Shown here in pieces: positions 1-8,957 of a stretch of 64,000 bases of DNA (position 1 is its first letter; every line of letters starts with the position of its first letter). The notes under the pieces are model-generated. The model was not told the DNA's origin. It made no database searches and worked only from the letters and a program-made list of their open reading frames with translations. A program made the translations under genes and the position numbers. Source of the stretch: Planctomycetota bacterium (lineage in GTDB: Bacteria; Planctomycetota; UBA1135; GCA-002686595); NCBI GenBank assembly GCA_020638835.1, contig JACKHV010000003.1, positions 124,001 to 188,000 of the forward strand. Reading direction: 5' to 3'.

Positions 1-255
1 AAGCCCGCGAAGAACTACGGGCAGGACGGCTCCGGCGCGTGGGAACTCGCCGCGCGCTACTCGAGCCTCGACATCGACGCGCCCGCCGTGGCGACGGCTG
101 GTGACGTGAACGACATCACGATCGGCGCCAACTGGTACCTCAACCCGAACGCTCGCATCATGTTCAACTACGTGCTGGGCGACCTCGACAGCAACACCGA
201 CGCGTTCGACGGGAACATGAACATCTTCATGATGCGTTTCCAGGTCGACTTCTAG
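1..255 (+). CDS. C-terminal end of an OprO/OprP-like outer-membrane porin (partial)
   Basis: The window opens inside a reading frame that runs in frame 1 to a TAG stop at 253-255, giving the last 84 residues of a protein. The segment alternates polar and aromatic residues as beta-strands of a barrel do (GAWELAARYSSLD, then ANWYLNPNARIMFNYV) and ends in Phe (FQVDF), the usual last residue of outer-membrane barrels recognised by the BAM complex. The pattern resembles the end of phosphate-selective porin O/P family proteins. Only the tail is visible, so the substrate cannot be judged. A strong terminator follows about 60 bases downstream. Confidence 0.7.
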   Translation, partial: KPAKNYGQDGSGAWELAARYSSLDIDAPAVATAGDVNDITIGANWYLNPNARIMFNYVLGDLDSNTDAFDGNMNIFMMRFQVDF

Positions 256-312
256 TCGGAAGCAGAGAGACCAAGGCGATCGGACTGCACTCCCGGTCGC
301 CGGGAAAGGGGA

Positions 313-343
313 GGGCCCGCGTCCTGTGACGCGGGCCCTTTCT
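313..343 (+). terminator. Rho-independent terminator of the porin gene
   Basis: A perfect 11-bp stem (gggcccgcgtc at 313-323 and its complement at 328-338) with a 4-base loop is followed by tttct. It lies between the porin stop and the convergent Rrf2 gene, whose own stop is at 380. Confidence 0.85.
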
Positions 344-379
344 ACGTCTCGTCGGTCGGCGACGCGCGTCGCCCCCGTG

Positions 380-859
380 TCAGGCGGACTGTTCCGCTTC
401 CGTCACCGGCCAGGCGCTCGGGCCGGGATAGTTCGACTCGGGGTTCTCGCTGCAGAAGCGCACGAGGTTCGACAGCGTCGTGTTCGCGAGGCGCGCCAGG
501 AACAGCTCGCTCGCGTCCTTCCAGTAGGAGTGCATCGGGCAGGCGCGCTCGTCGGAGCACTCGGCCTGACCCAGGAAGCACTGGCGCCGGCGGCCCAAGT
601 GTTCCTGCGCATCGACGACCTGGAACAAGGTCACTTCGCCGGGCGGGTGCGCCAGCCGGAAGCCGCCGTTGCGACCGCGCTGGCTGGCCAGGATCCCGCG
701 CGTCACCAGGGGCTGCAGGATCTTGCCGAGGAAGGGCGCGGGGATGTCGAGGTGCTTCGCCATCTCGCGCGCCAAGTGGTACTCGGAGGGCTCGGGCTGT
801 TGGGCGAGGTAGGTGAGCGCGCGGATCGCGTACTCGCTGGATCGAGAGATGCCGTTCAC
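380..859 (-). CDS. Rrf2-family transcriptional regulator with iron-sulfur-type cysteines
   Basis: A 159-residue protein with an N-terminal winged helix (SSEYAIRALTYLA, then GRNGGFRLA at about 60-70), as in IscR, NsrR and RirA. Three cysteines at residues 94, 101 and 107 have the spacing of the Fe-S-binding cysteines of this family, so a cluster-sensing role for iron-sulfur, iron or nitrosative stress is likely. The start is GTG at 859: there is no ATG nearby and the family N-terminus begins exactly here. It is transcribed away from the radical SAM gene behind it, with a 250-base gap holding the phased repeats listed separately. The protein has the usual length for the family. Its targets are unknown. 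Confidence 0.85.
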   Translation of the reverse strand: MNGISRSSEYAIRALTYLAQQPEPSEYHLAREMAKHLDIPAPFLGKILQPLVTRGILASQRGRNGGFRLAHPPGEVTLFQVVDAQEHLGRRRQCFLGQAECSDERACPMHSYWKDASELFLARLANTTLSNLVRFCSENPESNYPGPSAWPVTEAEQSA

Positions 860-897
860 GTGAGGGTTGAGCTGGGAAGTCGGCGGAGTTCTGCGCA

Positions 898-942
898 GGA
901 GTTCGTACGGCAGGGGAGTTCGTACGAAGCAGGAGTTGTATA
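898..942. promoter_or_regulatory. Three 17-bp-phased direct repeats upstream of the Rrf2 gene
   Basis: The motif ggagttcgtacg occurs at 898-909 and again at 915-926, and a diverged copy (ggagttgtata) at 932-942, each offset by exactly 17 bp. They lie 39-83 bases upstream of the Rrf2 start codon, in its likely promoter. Tandem half-sites here would fit autoregulation by the Rrf2 protein, which is inference. The surrounding 860-1109 gap holds no convincing gene. Confidence 0.45.
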
Positions 943-1109
943 TCGAGAATTCTATTGGCTACGGGGCCCTCGGCGCCAGTCGAAAGGCGCTCGAGGCGCC
1001 TGCTGCGCCGCCTGCCGGCCTCGGAGCGCGCCCACTCGACCCTTCGCCGCCGGCGGAGCTCCGGACGCCGAGGATCGGCTCCGCGTCGGCGAGCTGTCAG
1101 GCTCCGCGC

Positions 1110-2651
1110 TCAATCCATGTGCGCCATGACACGCTCGTCGCCCATCTGCAGGCGCGTCGACATGCGCCTCACGACCGCCCCGCCGAGGTTGCCCGCGACC
1201 CGCAAGAAGCCCTTCGTCATCACCCGGCCGGTGAAGTCGATCGGAGCCCAGGAGCGGATCCCGCGGTGCCCCTGCGAGCGGTTGTAGAGCCGGTTCTGCT
1301 CGGTGACCATCCACTCGGAGTACAGCATGTAGAGGAGCAGCAAGGGCTTCGATGCGAGCTTCGAGTGCAGGGTGCGCTTCGCGAACGGCATCAGCCCGGG
1401 GTGACGTACCAGCACCGGGAACCACTTGTGCAGGTTCTCGATCGCGAGCTTGTCCTTCACCTCGATCGACGCGCCGCGGTTGAACTGCGCCGGGAAGTCG
1501 TCGTACTCCGCGACCGCGATGCCCATCTCGCGCGTGATGTCGTTCAGCTCGAACTCGGGGTAGGGCTGCACGATCGAGCACAGCGGGTGGTCGACCTTGC
1601 ACTGCTGGTTCAGCGTGATCGTGTCGATGTCGTCCTGCAGCGTCCCGCCCGGTCCGCCCAGCATGTTCAGCGACCCGAGCCGGATGCCGTACTTCTTGAT
1701 CCACTCCGACGCGTCGACGAGCTGCTTCGTCTCCGTGTTCTTGCGGTAGATCGTGTTCCGCATGTGGTCGTTCGCGGCCTCGAAGGCGATGCGCGCGTAG
1801 ATGCAGCCCGCGTGCTTGAGCTGCTTGATGTGTTCCTCCTTGGTCATGTTCGCCATGAGGATCACGTCGAAGGGGAGCCCGACTTCCTTCGGCCAGCGCT
1901 CCGAGAATTCCGCGAGCCAGTCGCCCTTCAGGTTGAAGATGTCGTCGAGGAAGTGCACGAAGCGCAGCGGATAACGCTCGCGGATCGCGTTCGCCTCCTC
2001 GATCACGTGACTGACGGAGCGCTTGCGCACGTAGTCGGAGTTGCGTGCGCCGTAGACCTTGCCGCGCCACGCGTGGTGGAAGCAGAAGGAGCAGCTCATC
2101 GGGCAGCCGCGCTGGGTGACGATCACCTTCCGCGGGCTGTCGCGGTAGATCGGCACCGCGTCGTAGATCACGTCGCGGTCAGGGAGGCCGAGGCTGTCGA
2201 GGTCGCGGATCAGCGGGCGCAGCGGGTTCTTCACGACCTCGCCGTCGTCGTTCGCGTAGGCGAGGTTCCGGATGCCGCGCCAGTCCTCCCCGCGCTCGAG
2301 CGCGTCGAGCAGCTCGACGATCGTCTCTTCGCCTTCACCGCGACAGACCGCGTCGATCGCCGGGTCGGTCACGCAGTCGGGCAGGAAGGTGACGTGCGGG
2401 CCGCCCATCAACGAGAAGAAGTCGAACTTCGACTTGAGCAGCCGGTTCACGTCGTAGATCGCGCGGTGGTTGCCCGTCATCAGCGACCACGTGATCACGT
2501 CCGGCCGGTACTCCTTGATCTTGGAGAGCCACTGCGGGTCCGGCACGTAGAGCGCCTTCATCTCGTGCCCGGCGTCCTTGACCGCGCGCGAGAGGTACAT
2601 GGGGCCGAGGGCCTCCTGGGGCAGGATCCGGCTGATGTGGAGGACTCTCAC
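1110..2651 (-). CDS. B12-binding-type radical SAM protein
   Basis: 513 residues. An N-terminal Rossmann-like region of the cobalamin-binding type (about 1-150; SLMGGPHVTFLPD) precedes a radical SAM domain with the 4Fe-4S motif C183-x3-C187-x2-C190 (RGCPMSCSFC). A further C-terminal region of about 150 residues contains a hydrophobic segment (LLLLYMLYSEW). Enzymes of this class cleave S-adenosylmethionine to make a radical and often methylate unactivated carbons or remodel lipids and natural products; the substrate cannot be read from sequence. It shares its general class with the pair at 7.4-10.5 kb but is clearly diverged from them. The gene starts at the ATG at 2651, with a G-rich tract (about 2671-2688) just upstream. 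It is divergent from the CBS gene. Confidence 0.85.
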   Translation of the reverse strand: MRVLHISRILPQEALGPMYLSRAVKDAGHEMKALYVPDPQWLSKIKEYRPDVITWSLMTGNHRAIYDVNRLLKSKFDFFSLMGGPHVTFLPDCVTDPAIDAVCRGEGEETIVELLDALERGEDWRGIRNLAYANDDGEVVKNPLRPLIRDLDSLGLPDRDVIYDAVPIYRDSPRKVIVTQRGCPMSCSFCFHHAWRGKVYGARNSDYVRKRSVSHVIEEANAIRERYPLRFVHFLDDIFNLKGDWLAEFSERWPKEVGLPFDVILMANMTKEEHIKQLKHAGCIYARIAFEAANDHMRNTIYRKNTETKQLVDASEWIKKYGIRLGSLNMLGGPGGTLQDDIDTITLNQQCKVDHPLCSIVQPYPEFELNDITREMGIAVAEYDDFPAQFNRGASIEVKDKLAIENLHKWFPVLVRHPGLMPFAKRTLHSKLASKPLLLLYMLYSEWMVTEQNRLYNRSQGHRGIRSWAPIDFTGRVMTKGFLRVAGNLGGAVVRRMSTRLQMGDERVMAHMD

Positions 2652-2861
2652 GACGGGCTCGATCGGTGCGGAGGGGGGCGGGGGGAGGAGACCTCGTCCG
2701 CATCGGACGCCGGGCTCTATCTGCTACATCGTAACCTGGAAATCCGGAAATGGTGGGCTGCGGCGGTGGAGCGCTCGTTCTACGACCCCGGTCGGATGGA
2801 CAACCCGCCCGATCCGGGGGAGCATCCCTGAGTACCGCGAGGCCCCTGCCAGGAGGACGAG

Positions 2862-3269
2862 ATGACCCTCTTCGAGCCGACGATCGAGCACTTCGTGACC
2901 ACCGTGCTGGTGGTGATCGAGCCACAGCAGACCGTGGCCCAGGCCGCAAGGCTGATGCGCGAGCACGGCTTCCACCACCTCCCGGTGATGCACGGCGGCC
3001 GGCCGGTGGGGGTGATCAGCGAGCGCGACATCCTGTTGATCGAGACGCTGCGCGACGTCGATCCCCATGAGGTCCTGGTGGAGGAAGCGATGTCGCCGAA
3101 GCTCTACCTGGTCGATCCCGAGGCGCCCATGCGCAAGGTCGCCGCCGACATGGCCGACCGCCACTACGGCTGCGCGATCGTCGCGCGGGGTGACGAGGTC
3201 TACGGCGTCTTCACGACGACCGACGCGCTGCGCGCGTTGAGCGTTTCGCAGACCATCGATCCGGACTGA
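2862..3269 (+). CDS. Two-CBS-domain protein
   Basis: 135 residues made almost entirely of a tandem CBS pair: the first repeat has the LMREHGFHHLPVM core and GVISERD end, the second the PMRKVAADMADRHYGCAIV core and GVFTTTDAL end. Such pairs bind adenosine nucleotides and act as small energy or ligand sensors. A strong Shine-Dalgarno (aggagg at 2851-2856) lies six bases before the ATG and fixes the start. It stands alone: the radical SAM gene is divergent and a hairpin follows at 3299-3329. Partner protein unknown. Confidence 0.85.
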   Translation: MTLFEPTIEHFVTTVLVVIEPQQTVAQAARLMREHGFHHLPVMHGGRPVGVISERDILLIETLRDVDPHEVLVEEAMSPKLYLVDPEAPMRKVAADMADRHYGCAIVARGDEVYGVFTTTDALRALSVSQTIDPD

Positions 3270-3298
3270 ACTCGGTCGGGGCACGGGCCGCCGCGAGT

Positions 3299-3329
3299 GC
3301 GACCATCGATCGATCCACGCGATGGTCGC
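3299..3329. terminator. Hairpin after the CBS gene
   Basis: A 10-bp perfect stem (gcgaccatcg at 3299-3308 and its complement at 3320-3329) around an 11-base loop, 30 bases past the CBS stop. No T-run follows, so termination is uncertain. The same accatcgat string also occurs near the end of the CBS gene. Confidence 0.35.
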
Positions 3330-3500
3330 GCGGGTACGCAGGGGGAACCGCACGGCTCGAACCGGACGTTCAGGAACGAGACCGGGCGCTGCCCTGCCCC
3401 GGAATCCGCTCACTGTCTGCCGGGAGCGGATCGATAGGGCGAGCTGGAGGGAGCCAGGCACCTCCGCGATTCGATCCGTACACCCCAACTTGGGCGAGCC

Positions 3501-5612
3501 ATGCAGGTCCAGCAAGGATCCGGAAGAGGCACGAGTTCCTCACTGACGATCAGGTACGGCCTGTTCGCCTTGGGGATCTTCACGTTCGAGCTCTTCATCA
3601 TGCTCCTGCTGCCGACGCTGCGGCTCGACGGGATCTGGGAGGCGGTCGTGGACAGTGCGATCTTGGCCTTGCTCCTGCTTCCGCTGGCGCACCTCTTGTT
3701 GAAGGTCTCCAGCTCGAGCGCGGCCGCGGATCGGGCAACCATCGCGGCTCATCGAACGAGTCGCGGCGAAGCGCAGATGTGGGCCGTGCTGGGCGCGTTC
3801 TTGATCGTGATCGGCACCGCTTCGGTGTCGTACTCGCTGACGGCCGGCTCTCGCCACCAAGCAGCTCACGTCGTCAACGTCGCCGGCTCCCAGCGAATGC
3901 TCGCGCAACGCGTCGCGACGGAAGTCCTGTTGGCCGTCCTGAACTCCAAGGAGTCCGGCTCCTCCGGAGAGGCAGGCGTCCGAGAGACCTTCTCGGAATT
4001 CGAGAACATCTTGGCGGGCCTGCGCCAGGGCGACCACGAGCTCGGCCTGCCGCCTTGTATCTCACCGGATGCCGAGGAGAAGCTCGGTGCCGTGAGCCTC
4101 GCTTGGCACGAACTGTCGGTTCTGACCGATGAGCTCCTCGGTGATGGATCGGGCGATGCCGGTGAGCACATGTCGCCGGCCGCGATCGCGGAGCGGGCTG
4201 GTGTTGTCGTCGAGGAGATGGACAACGCCGTGCTCCTGCTCCAACAAGCCTACAACGAGCGGCAAAGCAAGGCCGACACCCTGCTCGGGATGGCGATGCT
4301 GGCGGCACTGTCGACGGCGCTGCTGTTGGCGTGCCTCCTGAGGCGTGTGATGTACAACCGGGTTCGACTGGAGTCGGACTTGCGGGGTGAAGCGGAGAGC
4401 AGAGAGGCGCTTCTGGAGGCGATGCCCGATGCGATCGTCAGCATGGGATCAGATGGTCGAATCGTGACCTTCAATCGATCGGCCGAGAGCATGTTCGGCA
4501 TTCCGCGGGAACGAGCCATCGGCGCGGAAGTGTCCCAACTCCTGGTCCCCGAGGCTTTCCGCCAGCAGCACGACGAGCGGCTCGCCCAGTTCCTCTCCAC
4601 CGGCGAATCGTCTGCCCTTGGTCGAATGCGAGAGGTGACGGCGATGCGAAGCGATGGTGGTGAGTTTCCCGCCGACCTCGCGCTCAGTCTGTTGGGAGAC
4701 GCGGGCGACCGAAGCTTCCTCGCCTGCATCCGTGACATCAGCGCGCGCAAGGCCCTCGAAGCTCAGGTCACCCATGCCCAGAAGATGGAGTCGATCGGTC
4801 AACTGGCGGCGGGCGTCGCCCACGAGATCAACACTCCGACGCAGTACGTTGGGGACAACACGCGATTCCTCGAGGAGAGTTTCCAGGAACTCGCACCGCT
4901 CCTGCAGCTCGCCGAGGAGCTCGCGGAATCCGTGAGTCAGGGAACGGAGTCCTCGCAACTCGCCGTCGGGTTGAAGGCTGCCATCGAACGCGCGGACTTC
5001 GAGTACCTCCTCGATGAAATCCCGCGCGCGATCGAGCAGTCGCTGAGCGGCATCGACCGCGTCAGGAAGATCGTCCAGTCGATGAAGGAGTTCTCACACC
5101 CTGGCGAGGAAGGAATGAGCTTCATCGATCTGCACCGTGCGATTCAGAGCACGATCACGGTCGCCACCAACGAGTGGAAGTACGTCGCCGAAGTGGAGAC
5201 CGACTTCGACTCGGAACTGCCTCTCGTCCCCTGTTTGCCCGGAGAACTCAATCAGGTCGTCTTGAACATTATCGTCAACGCCGCTCACGCCATCGCCGAT
5301 GTCGTAGGCAGTGATGGAGACCAGAAGGGGACGATCCGGGTCACGACGATGAAGGATGGAGACTTCGTGGAGATTCGAATCAGCGACACGGGCTCCGGAA
5401 TCCCCGAAGCGGCGAGATCGAAGGTGTTCGACCCCTTCTTCACGACCAAGGAAGTGGGGAAGGGAACGGGGCAGGGGCTCGCTATCGCGCACCGAGTCGT
5501 CGTCAACCAGCACGGGGGGACGCTCGCGTTCGAAACCGAGCTGGGCAAGGGAACGACCTTCGTGATCCGGTTGCCGCTCGATGTGCCGTCCATGGCGGCC
5601 CTGACTGCTTAG
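3501..5612 (+). CDS. Membrane sensor histidine kinase with PilJ/NarX-like sensor and PAS domain
   Basis: 703 residues. Hydrophobic segments at about 20-38, 48-67, 93-113 and 260-281 bracket a periplasmic region of about 150 residues starting VNVAGSQRMLAQR, the signature of the PilJ/NarX-NarQ type-IV-pili methyl-accepting sensor fold. A PAS domain (about 300-415), an HisKA-type phosphoacceptor with H441 in AAGVAHEINTP, and an HATPase domain (N box NIIVNAAHAI, G boxes DTGSGIP and GKGTGQGLAI) follow. It should autophosphorylate on H441 and hand the phosphate to a response regulator, but no regulator gene is adjacent, so it is an orphan kinase here. The ATG at 3501 precedes the first membrane segment directly. 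The 231 bases before it hold only the hairpin above. Confidence 0.9.
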   Translation: MQVQQGSGRGTSSSLTIRYGLFALGIFTFELFIMLLLPTLRLDGIWEAVVDSAILALLLLPLAHLLLKVSSSSAAADRATIAAHRTSRGEAQMWAVLGAFLIVIGTASVSYSLTAGSRHQAAHVVNVAGSQRMLAQRVATEVLLAVLNSKESGSSGEAGVRETFSEFENILAGLRQGDHELGLPPCISPDAEEKLGAVSLAWHELSVLTDELLGDGSGDAGEHMSPAAIAERAGVVVEEMDNAVLLLQQAYNERQSKADTLLGMAMLAALSTALLLACLLRRVMYNRVRLESDLRGEAESREALLEAMPDAIVSMGSDGRIVTFNRSAESMFGIPRERAIGAEVSQLLVPEAFRQQHDERLAQFLSTGESSALGRMREVTAMRSDGGEFPADLALSLLGDAGDRSFLACIRDISARKALEAQVTHAQKMESIGQLAAGVAHEINTPTQYVGDNTRFLEESFQELAPLLQLAEELAESVSQGTESSQLAVGLKAAIERADFEYLLDEIPRAIEQSLSGIDRVRKIVQSMKEFSHPGEEGMSFIDLHRAIQSTITVATNEWKYVAEVETDFDSELPLVPCLPGELNQVVLNIIVNAAHAIADVVGSDGDQKGTIRVTTMKDGDFVEIRISDTGSGIPEAARSKVFDPFFTTKEVGKGTGQGLAIAHRVVVNQHGGTLAFETELGKGTTFVIRLPLDVPSMAALTA

Positions 5613-5687
5613 AGCACGTCCTGGAACCCGCCGTCGGCCCGCAGCCGGCCGAAGCCAGGAGTGCTTCGCGCAGTCCCAGCGCCGACG

Positions 5688-6389
5688 CTACGCGTCCCCC
5701 TTGGACAGGGGAGCATGCCGGAGGAAGTTCTCGAACAGTCGCGTGCCGATCGCTCTGGAATCGACGGCTTTCGACAGCAGTTCGGCGGCGGTCTCATGGA
5801 TGTGAGCATGCCGTGAAGCGTTCGAATGGATGAGCCTCGTGCTCTCTTCCAGCGGCATCTCGGGATGGAACTGCAGCCCCCACATCGGCGCGTCGATCAC
5901 TTGGTATCCCTGCACGGCGCAGCGCTCGCTCGCGGCGAAGACGTCGAGCCCCTCCAGCCCCGGCGTGACCTCGTCGAAGTGTGAGACGAAGCACGGGAAG
6001 CTTGTCGGGATTCCATCGAAGATCGGGTTGTCGGCAGTGCGTCGGATCTCGAGCCAGCCGAGCTCGGAGGTGGGGGAACGGCGCACGGCGTGCGAACCGC
6101 AGAGGGCGCGCGCGATCAGCTGGTGTCCGAAGCAGATGCCGAGCGTCGGCAGTCGGCGCTCGTGCGCCTCGCGGATCAAGTCGTAGACCCGGTCGAGCCA
6201 CGGTTCGCCGTCGACGGCGGAGGCCGCGGAACCGGTCAGCATCACTCCCGCGTAGGAATCGAGGTGGCGCGGCGGCTCTTCGCGGGCGACGCGCACGGCG
6301 CGGTACGAGCGCCCAGGCATCAGGTCGACGAAGTTGCGCCAAGCGCCGATCTCATCGAGGTAGCTGTCGAGGATCAGGATCTCGTTCAT
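5688..6389 (-). CDS. Class I glutamine amidotransferase (GMP-synthase-subunit-like)
   Basis: 233 residues with the Cys-His-Glu triad of class I GATases: nucleophile Cys in GICFGHQL, and His and Glu in QFHPEM. It resembles the stand-alone GuaA-amidotransferase-like group, which acts as amidotransferase or gamma-glutamyl hydrolase on varied substrates, not GMP synthase proper. The ATG at 6389 begins the domain (MNEILILDSY). It lies 19 bases downstream of the SenB-like gene on the same strand, so the two are probably co-transcribed. The physiological substrate is unknown. Confidence 0.8.
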   Translation of the reverse strand: MNEILILDSYLDEIGAWRNFVDLMPGRSYRAVRVAREEPPRHLDSYAGVMLTGSAASAVDGEPWLDRVYDLIREAHERRLPTLGICFGHQLIARALCGSHAVRRSPTSELGWLEIRRTADNPIFDGIPTSFPCFVSHFDEVTPGLEGLDVFAASERCAVQGYQVIDAPMWGLQFHPEMPLEESTRLIHSNASRHAHIHETAAELLSKAVDSRAIGTRLFENFLRHAPLSKGDA

Positions 6390-6408
6390 GCGGGAGGCAG
6401 GTGGTTCG

Positions 6409-7362
6409 TCAGCGAGGGAGTTCGGAGAGCAGTGCGGCGATGCGCCCGCGTTCGCGGCTCGGGTCGACTTCGGGTTGCGCGTCGAGACTGCGTTGCGTGA
6501 GTCGGTGCAGGAATTGCGGGTCGGCTTCGGCGCGGTGGAGCAGCTCGGCGAGCGCGGCGGAGTCACCGACCGGGAACAGCCCCGGGTGGTCCGCGCCGAG
6601 CAACGAGCGTGCGGCGGGCATTTCGGTCGACAAGATGCCGACGCCGCACGCGATCGCTTCGGGGACGACGGCCGGCCCGCCTTCGTTGCGCGACGTGATG
6701 ACGAGCAAGTCGGCCGACGCGAGCAGGCGCATGGCTTCGGTGCGCGACAGCGAGCCGACCCATTCGAAGCGCGGGTGCTCGAGGCTCTCGCGTCGAACCG
6801 CGTCCGCGAGCGCCGCATCGTACGCCGAGCCCGCGAGTCGAACGCGGAGTCGCGAGTTCGCGGGAACGAGCGCGGCGGCACGCGCGAGCAGCAAGGGGTC
6901 CTTGACGGGGCGCAAGTGCGCGAGGCTGACGACTTCGAACCGATCGTTGTCTCGGCTCGGCAGCTCGCGCGGCGGCAGCGCGGACTGCGGGATGCAGCGC
7001 ACGCGGCCTCGGAGCTCGCTCGGGATGCGCTCGATCGCGCCCGGTTGCAGGACCACGATGCGGTCAGCGCGCGCGCAGCTCTCGAGCGCGACCTGAGACA
7101 GTCTGTCGTGATCGTAGAGATCCGTGCCGGTCATGATCAGCACGGCCGGCGCGCTCGCTCGCCTCGTCTTCCACGCGGCCAAGGAAGAGGCCGACTTCTC
7201 GGCGTGCAGCGCGATCAGGAGGTCGGCCGGCGCGTCGTCGAGTGCCTCGCGCACCCTCACGCGATGCCCGAGCGAACGCAGCTGTCCCGCCCAGCGCAGC
7301 GCCGTGAGGCGGTTCCCCGAGCGCGAAGCCCGCGGCGCAGGAGTGACGATCTGCACGCGCAT
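6409..7362 (-). CDS. SenB-like glycosyltransferase (selenosugar synthase family)
   Basis: 317 residues. The N-terminus (MRVQIVTPAPRASRSGN, then LTALRWAGQLRSLGHRVRV) and the LLIALHAEKSA and MTGTDLY segments match my recollection of the TIGR04348 family, which includes SenB, the enzyme joining UDP-GlcNAc and selenophosphate in selenoneine synthesis. The C-terminal half has the GT-B donor-site pattern (SRNEGGPAVVPEAIACG). No senA (EgtB/OvoA-like) or senC (SelD-like) gene is nearby; the only partner is the amidotransferase downstream. It is therefore either an orphan SenB or a relative using another acceptor. Family assignment is from memory, not a search. Confidence 0.6.
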   Translation of the reverse strand: MRVQIVTPAPRASRSGNRLTALRWAGQLRSLGHRVRVREALDDAPADLLIALHAEKSASSLAAWKTRRASAPAVLIMTGTDLYDHDRLSQVALESCARADRIVVLQPGAIERIPSELRGRVRCIPQSALPPRELPSRDNDRFEVVSLAHLRPVKDPLLLARAAALVPANSRLRVRLAGSAYDAALADAVRRESLEHPRFEWVGSLSRTEAMRLLASADLLVITSRNEGGPAVVPEAIACGVGILSTEMPAARSLLGADHPGLFPVGDSAALAELLHRAEADPQFLHRLTQRSLDAQPEVDPSRERGRIAALLSELPR

Positions 7363-7381
7363 GCCGCGATGTTAGCGACGA

Positions 7382-7403
7382 TACGGTGCCGCACAACTTG
7401 TCG
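7382..7403 (+). repeat. Distant copy of the RAYT-flanking 22-bp motif
   Basis: The 22 bases here differ at only three positions from each of the two copies that flank the REP-type transposase at 58.2-59.4 kb. The core is gccgcacaacttgt. It sits in the 41-base gap between the SenB-like gene and the radical SAM gene, the extragenic setting expected of a REP element. Confidence 0.55.
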
Positions 7404-8957
7404 TCAGTCGGCCGCCGCGGGCTGCGTCTGGCCCGTCGCGCGCACGTAGAGGTCGAACAGCTTCTGTTCGATCGGCAGGTCGTAGCTGCCCTTCTTCAGA
7501 CGCCAGCCGGCCATCTTGGAGAGCAGCTTGCGCATCCACAGCGGGCCTTCTTGGACGTACTGGTCGTAGATCGCCGCCGTGTTGTTGTAGCGCGTCCACG
7601 TCTCGCGGATGTCGGCCGGGATCGGCGTGTTCTGCGAGTTGTACTTGTACTCGAAGCAGTCGCCCCACTCCGCGAAGTCCTTGGGCGGCTCGTAACCGAG
7701 CTTGACCGCCGCGCCGAAGTCCTCGGTGCCGGGGATCGGGCGGAAGGGATAGACCTCGGAGCCGGCGATCGGATAGGCGTACTTGACCGCGGCGGCGCGC
7801 TTCAACGTCTCTTCCATCGACTCGCGCGTCTCACCGGGATAACCGATGATCCAGAAGGTTCCCGGGACGATGTTTCGCTTCGCCAGCTTCCCGATCGCCT
7901 CGGGGATGTGGTCGATGTCGATGAACTTCTTGATGCGCTCCTGCATCTCCTTGGTGCCGGTCTCGGCGCCGAGCCAGAGCAAGTGACACTTCGACTCTTC
8001 GAGCAGGTCGAGCGTCTCCTCCTTGTAGCGCATGATCGTCTCGATCTCGATCGTGCCGTTCCAGTGGATCGGCACCTGCAGATCGACGAGCGCCTCGCAG
8101 AATTCCTTGGTGCGCTTCTCGGCGACGCCGAAGTTCGCGTCCTGGAAGCGCAGCACGTCGAACTTGAAGCGCTGTTGCAGCTCGGCGATCTCCTCGGCGA
8201 GCTGGCGACCGGGGATCGCCTTCCAGCGACGACCGGTGATCAGCGGGCTGCAGCAGAACGTGCAGGGTTCGGGGCAACCGAAGCTGGAGAAGAAGCTGAA
8301 ACCGCGCGGCGGATTCGACGGCGTCCAGTGACCGGGCAGCGGGAAGCGGTGGCGCACCTTCATGCGCGTCGGCTTCACTTGCAGTTCCGCGTACTTCTCG
8401 AAGTCGAGCAGGTCCCACGGCACGGGCTTGAAGGCGTCGAAGCCCTCGACCGCGCGGTGATCGGTGTAGACGATCCTGCCTTCGCGCTTCACGACGAGGC
8501 CGGGCACGGTCGCGAGGTCCTCGCCGGACTCGACGGCCTTGACCACGTCGAGGAAGGTCAGCTCACCCTGTCCGATTCCGACGGCGTCCGCGATGTCGTG
8601 CTCGAGGTACATCTCGGGGATCACGCTGGGGAACCAACCGCCCCAGATGATCGGGAGGCTCGGGAGCTTCTCCCGGACCATCTTCGCGACCTTGTAGCCG
8701 TCGTAGACTTGGTAGCCCAGGATGCACGAGCTGGCGAAGAGCAGCGCGTCCTCGCACGCCTCGATGACCTTGCGCTCGTAGTCGGGCTCGACCATCGCGT
8801 CGATCATCACGACTTCATAGCCCTCGGCGACGGGCCCCGACGCGATCTGCAGCAACTCGAGCGGCAGGAGGTCGGCGGAGAACATCTCCCCGCGCCCCGG
8901 GTCGGCCCGGTGCGGGAGGAAGAGCACGATCTTCTTGGACGACTTGCGCTGAATCAC
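7404..8957 (-). CDS. B12-binding radical SAM protein, tandem copy 2
   Basis: 517 residues: a cobalamin-binding-type N-terminal domain (LLPLELLQIA, IIWGGWFPSVIPE), then a radical SAM domain with C228-x3-C232-x2-C235 (GCPEPCTFCC). The sequence is clearly homologous along its whole length to the next gene upstream, including the GCPEPCTFCCSP block and the WIIGYPGET block, so the pair arose by duplication. The start is GTG at 8957, overlapping the upstream TGA as GTGA, which indicates translational coupling. The GTG is supported because the domain begins at once (KKIVLFLPHRADP). Both copies keep all catalytic cysteines. Substrate unknown. Confidence 0.85.
   Translation of the reverse strand: MIQRKSSKKIVLFLPHRADPGRGEMFSADLLPLELLQIASGPVAEGYEVVMIDAMVEPDYERKVIEACEDALLFASSCILGYQVYDGYKVAKMVREKLPSLPIIWGGWFPSVIPEMYLEHDIADAVGIGQGELTFLDVVKAVESGEDLATVPGLVVKREGRIVYTDHRAVEGFDAFKPVPWDLLDFEKYAELQVKPTRMKVRHRFPLPGHWTPSNPPRGFSFFSSFGCPEPCTFCCSPLITGRRWKAIPGRQLAEEIAELQQRFKFDVLRFQDANFGVAEKRTKEFCEALVDLQVPIHWNGTIEIETIMRYKEETLDLLEESKCHLLWLGAETGTKEMQERIKKFIDIDHIPEAIGKLAKRNIVPGTFWIIGYPGETRESMEETLKRAAAVKYAYPIAGSEVYPFRPIPGTEDFGAAVKLGYEPPKDFAEWGDCFEYKYNSQNTPIPADIRETWTRYNNTAAIYDQYVQEGPLWMRKLLSKMAGWRLKKGSYDLPIEQKLFDLYVRATGQTQPAAAD

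Noticed and set aside
867..2831. 654-codon plus-strand frame
   Set aside because: Antisense shadow of the radical SAM gene at 1110-2651, whose cysteine motif and homology are clear.
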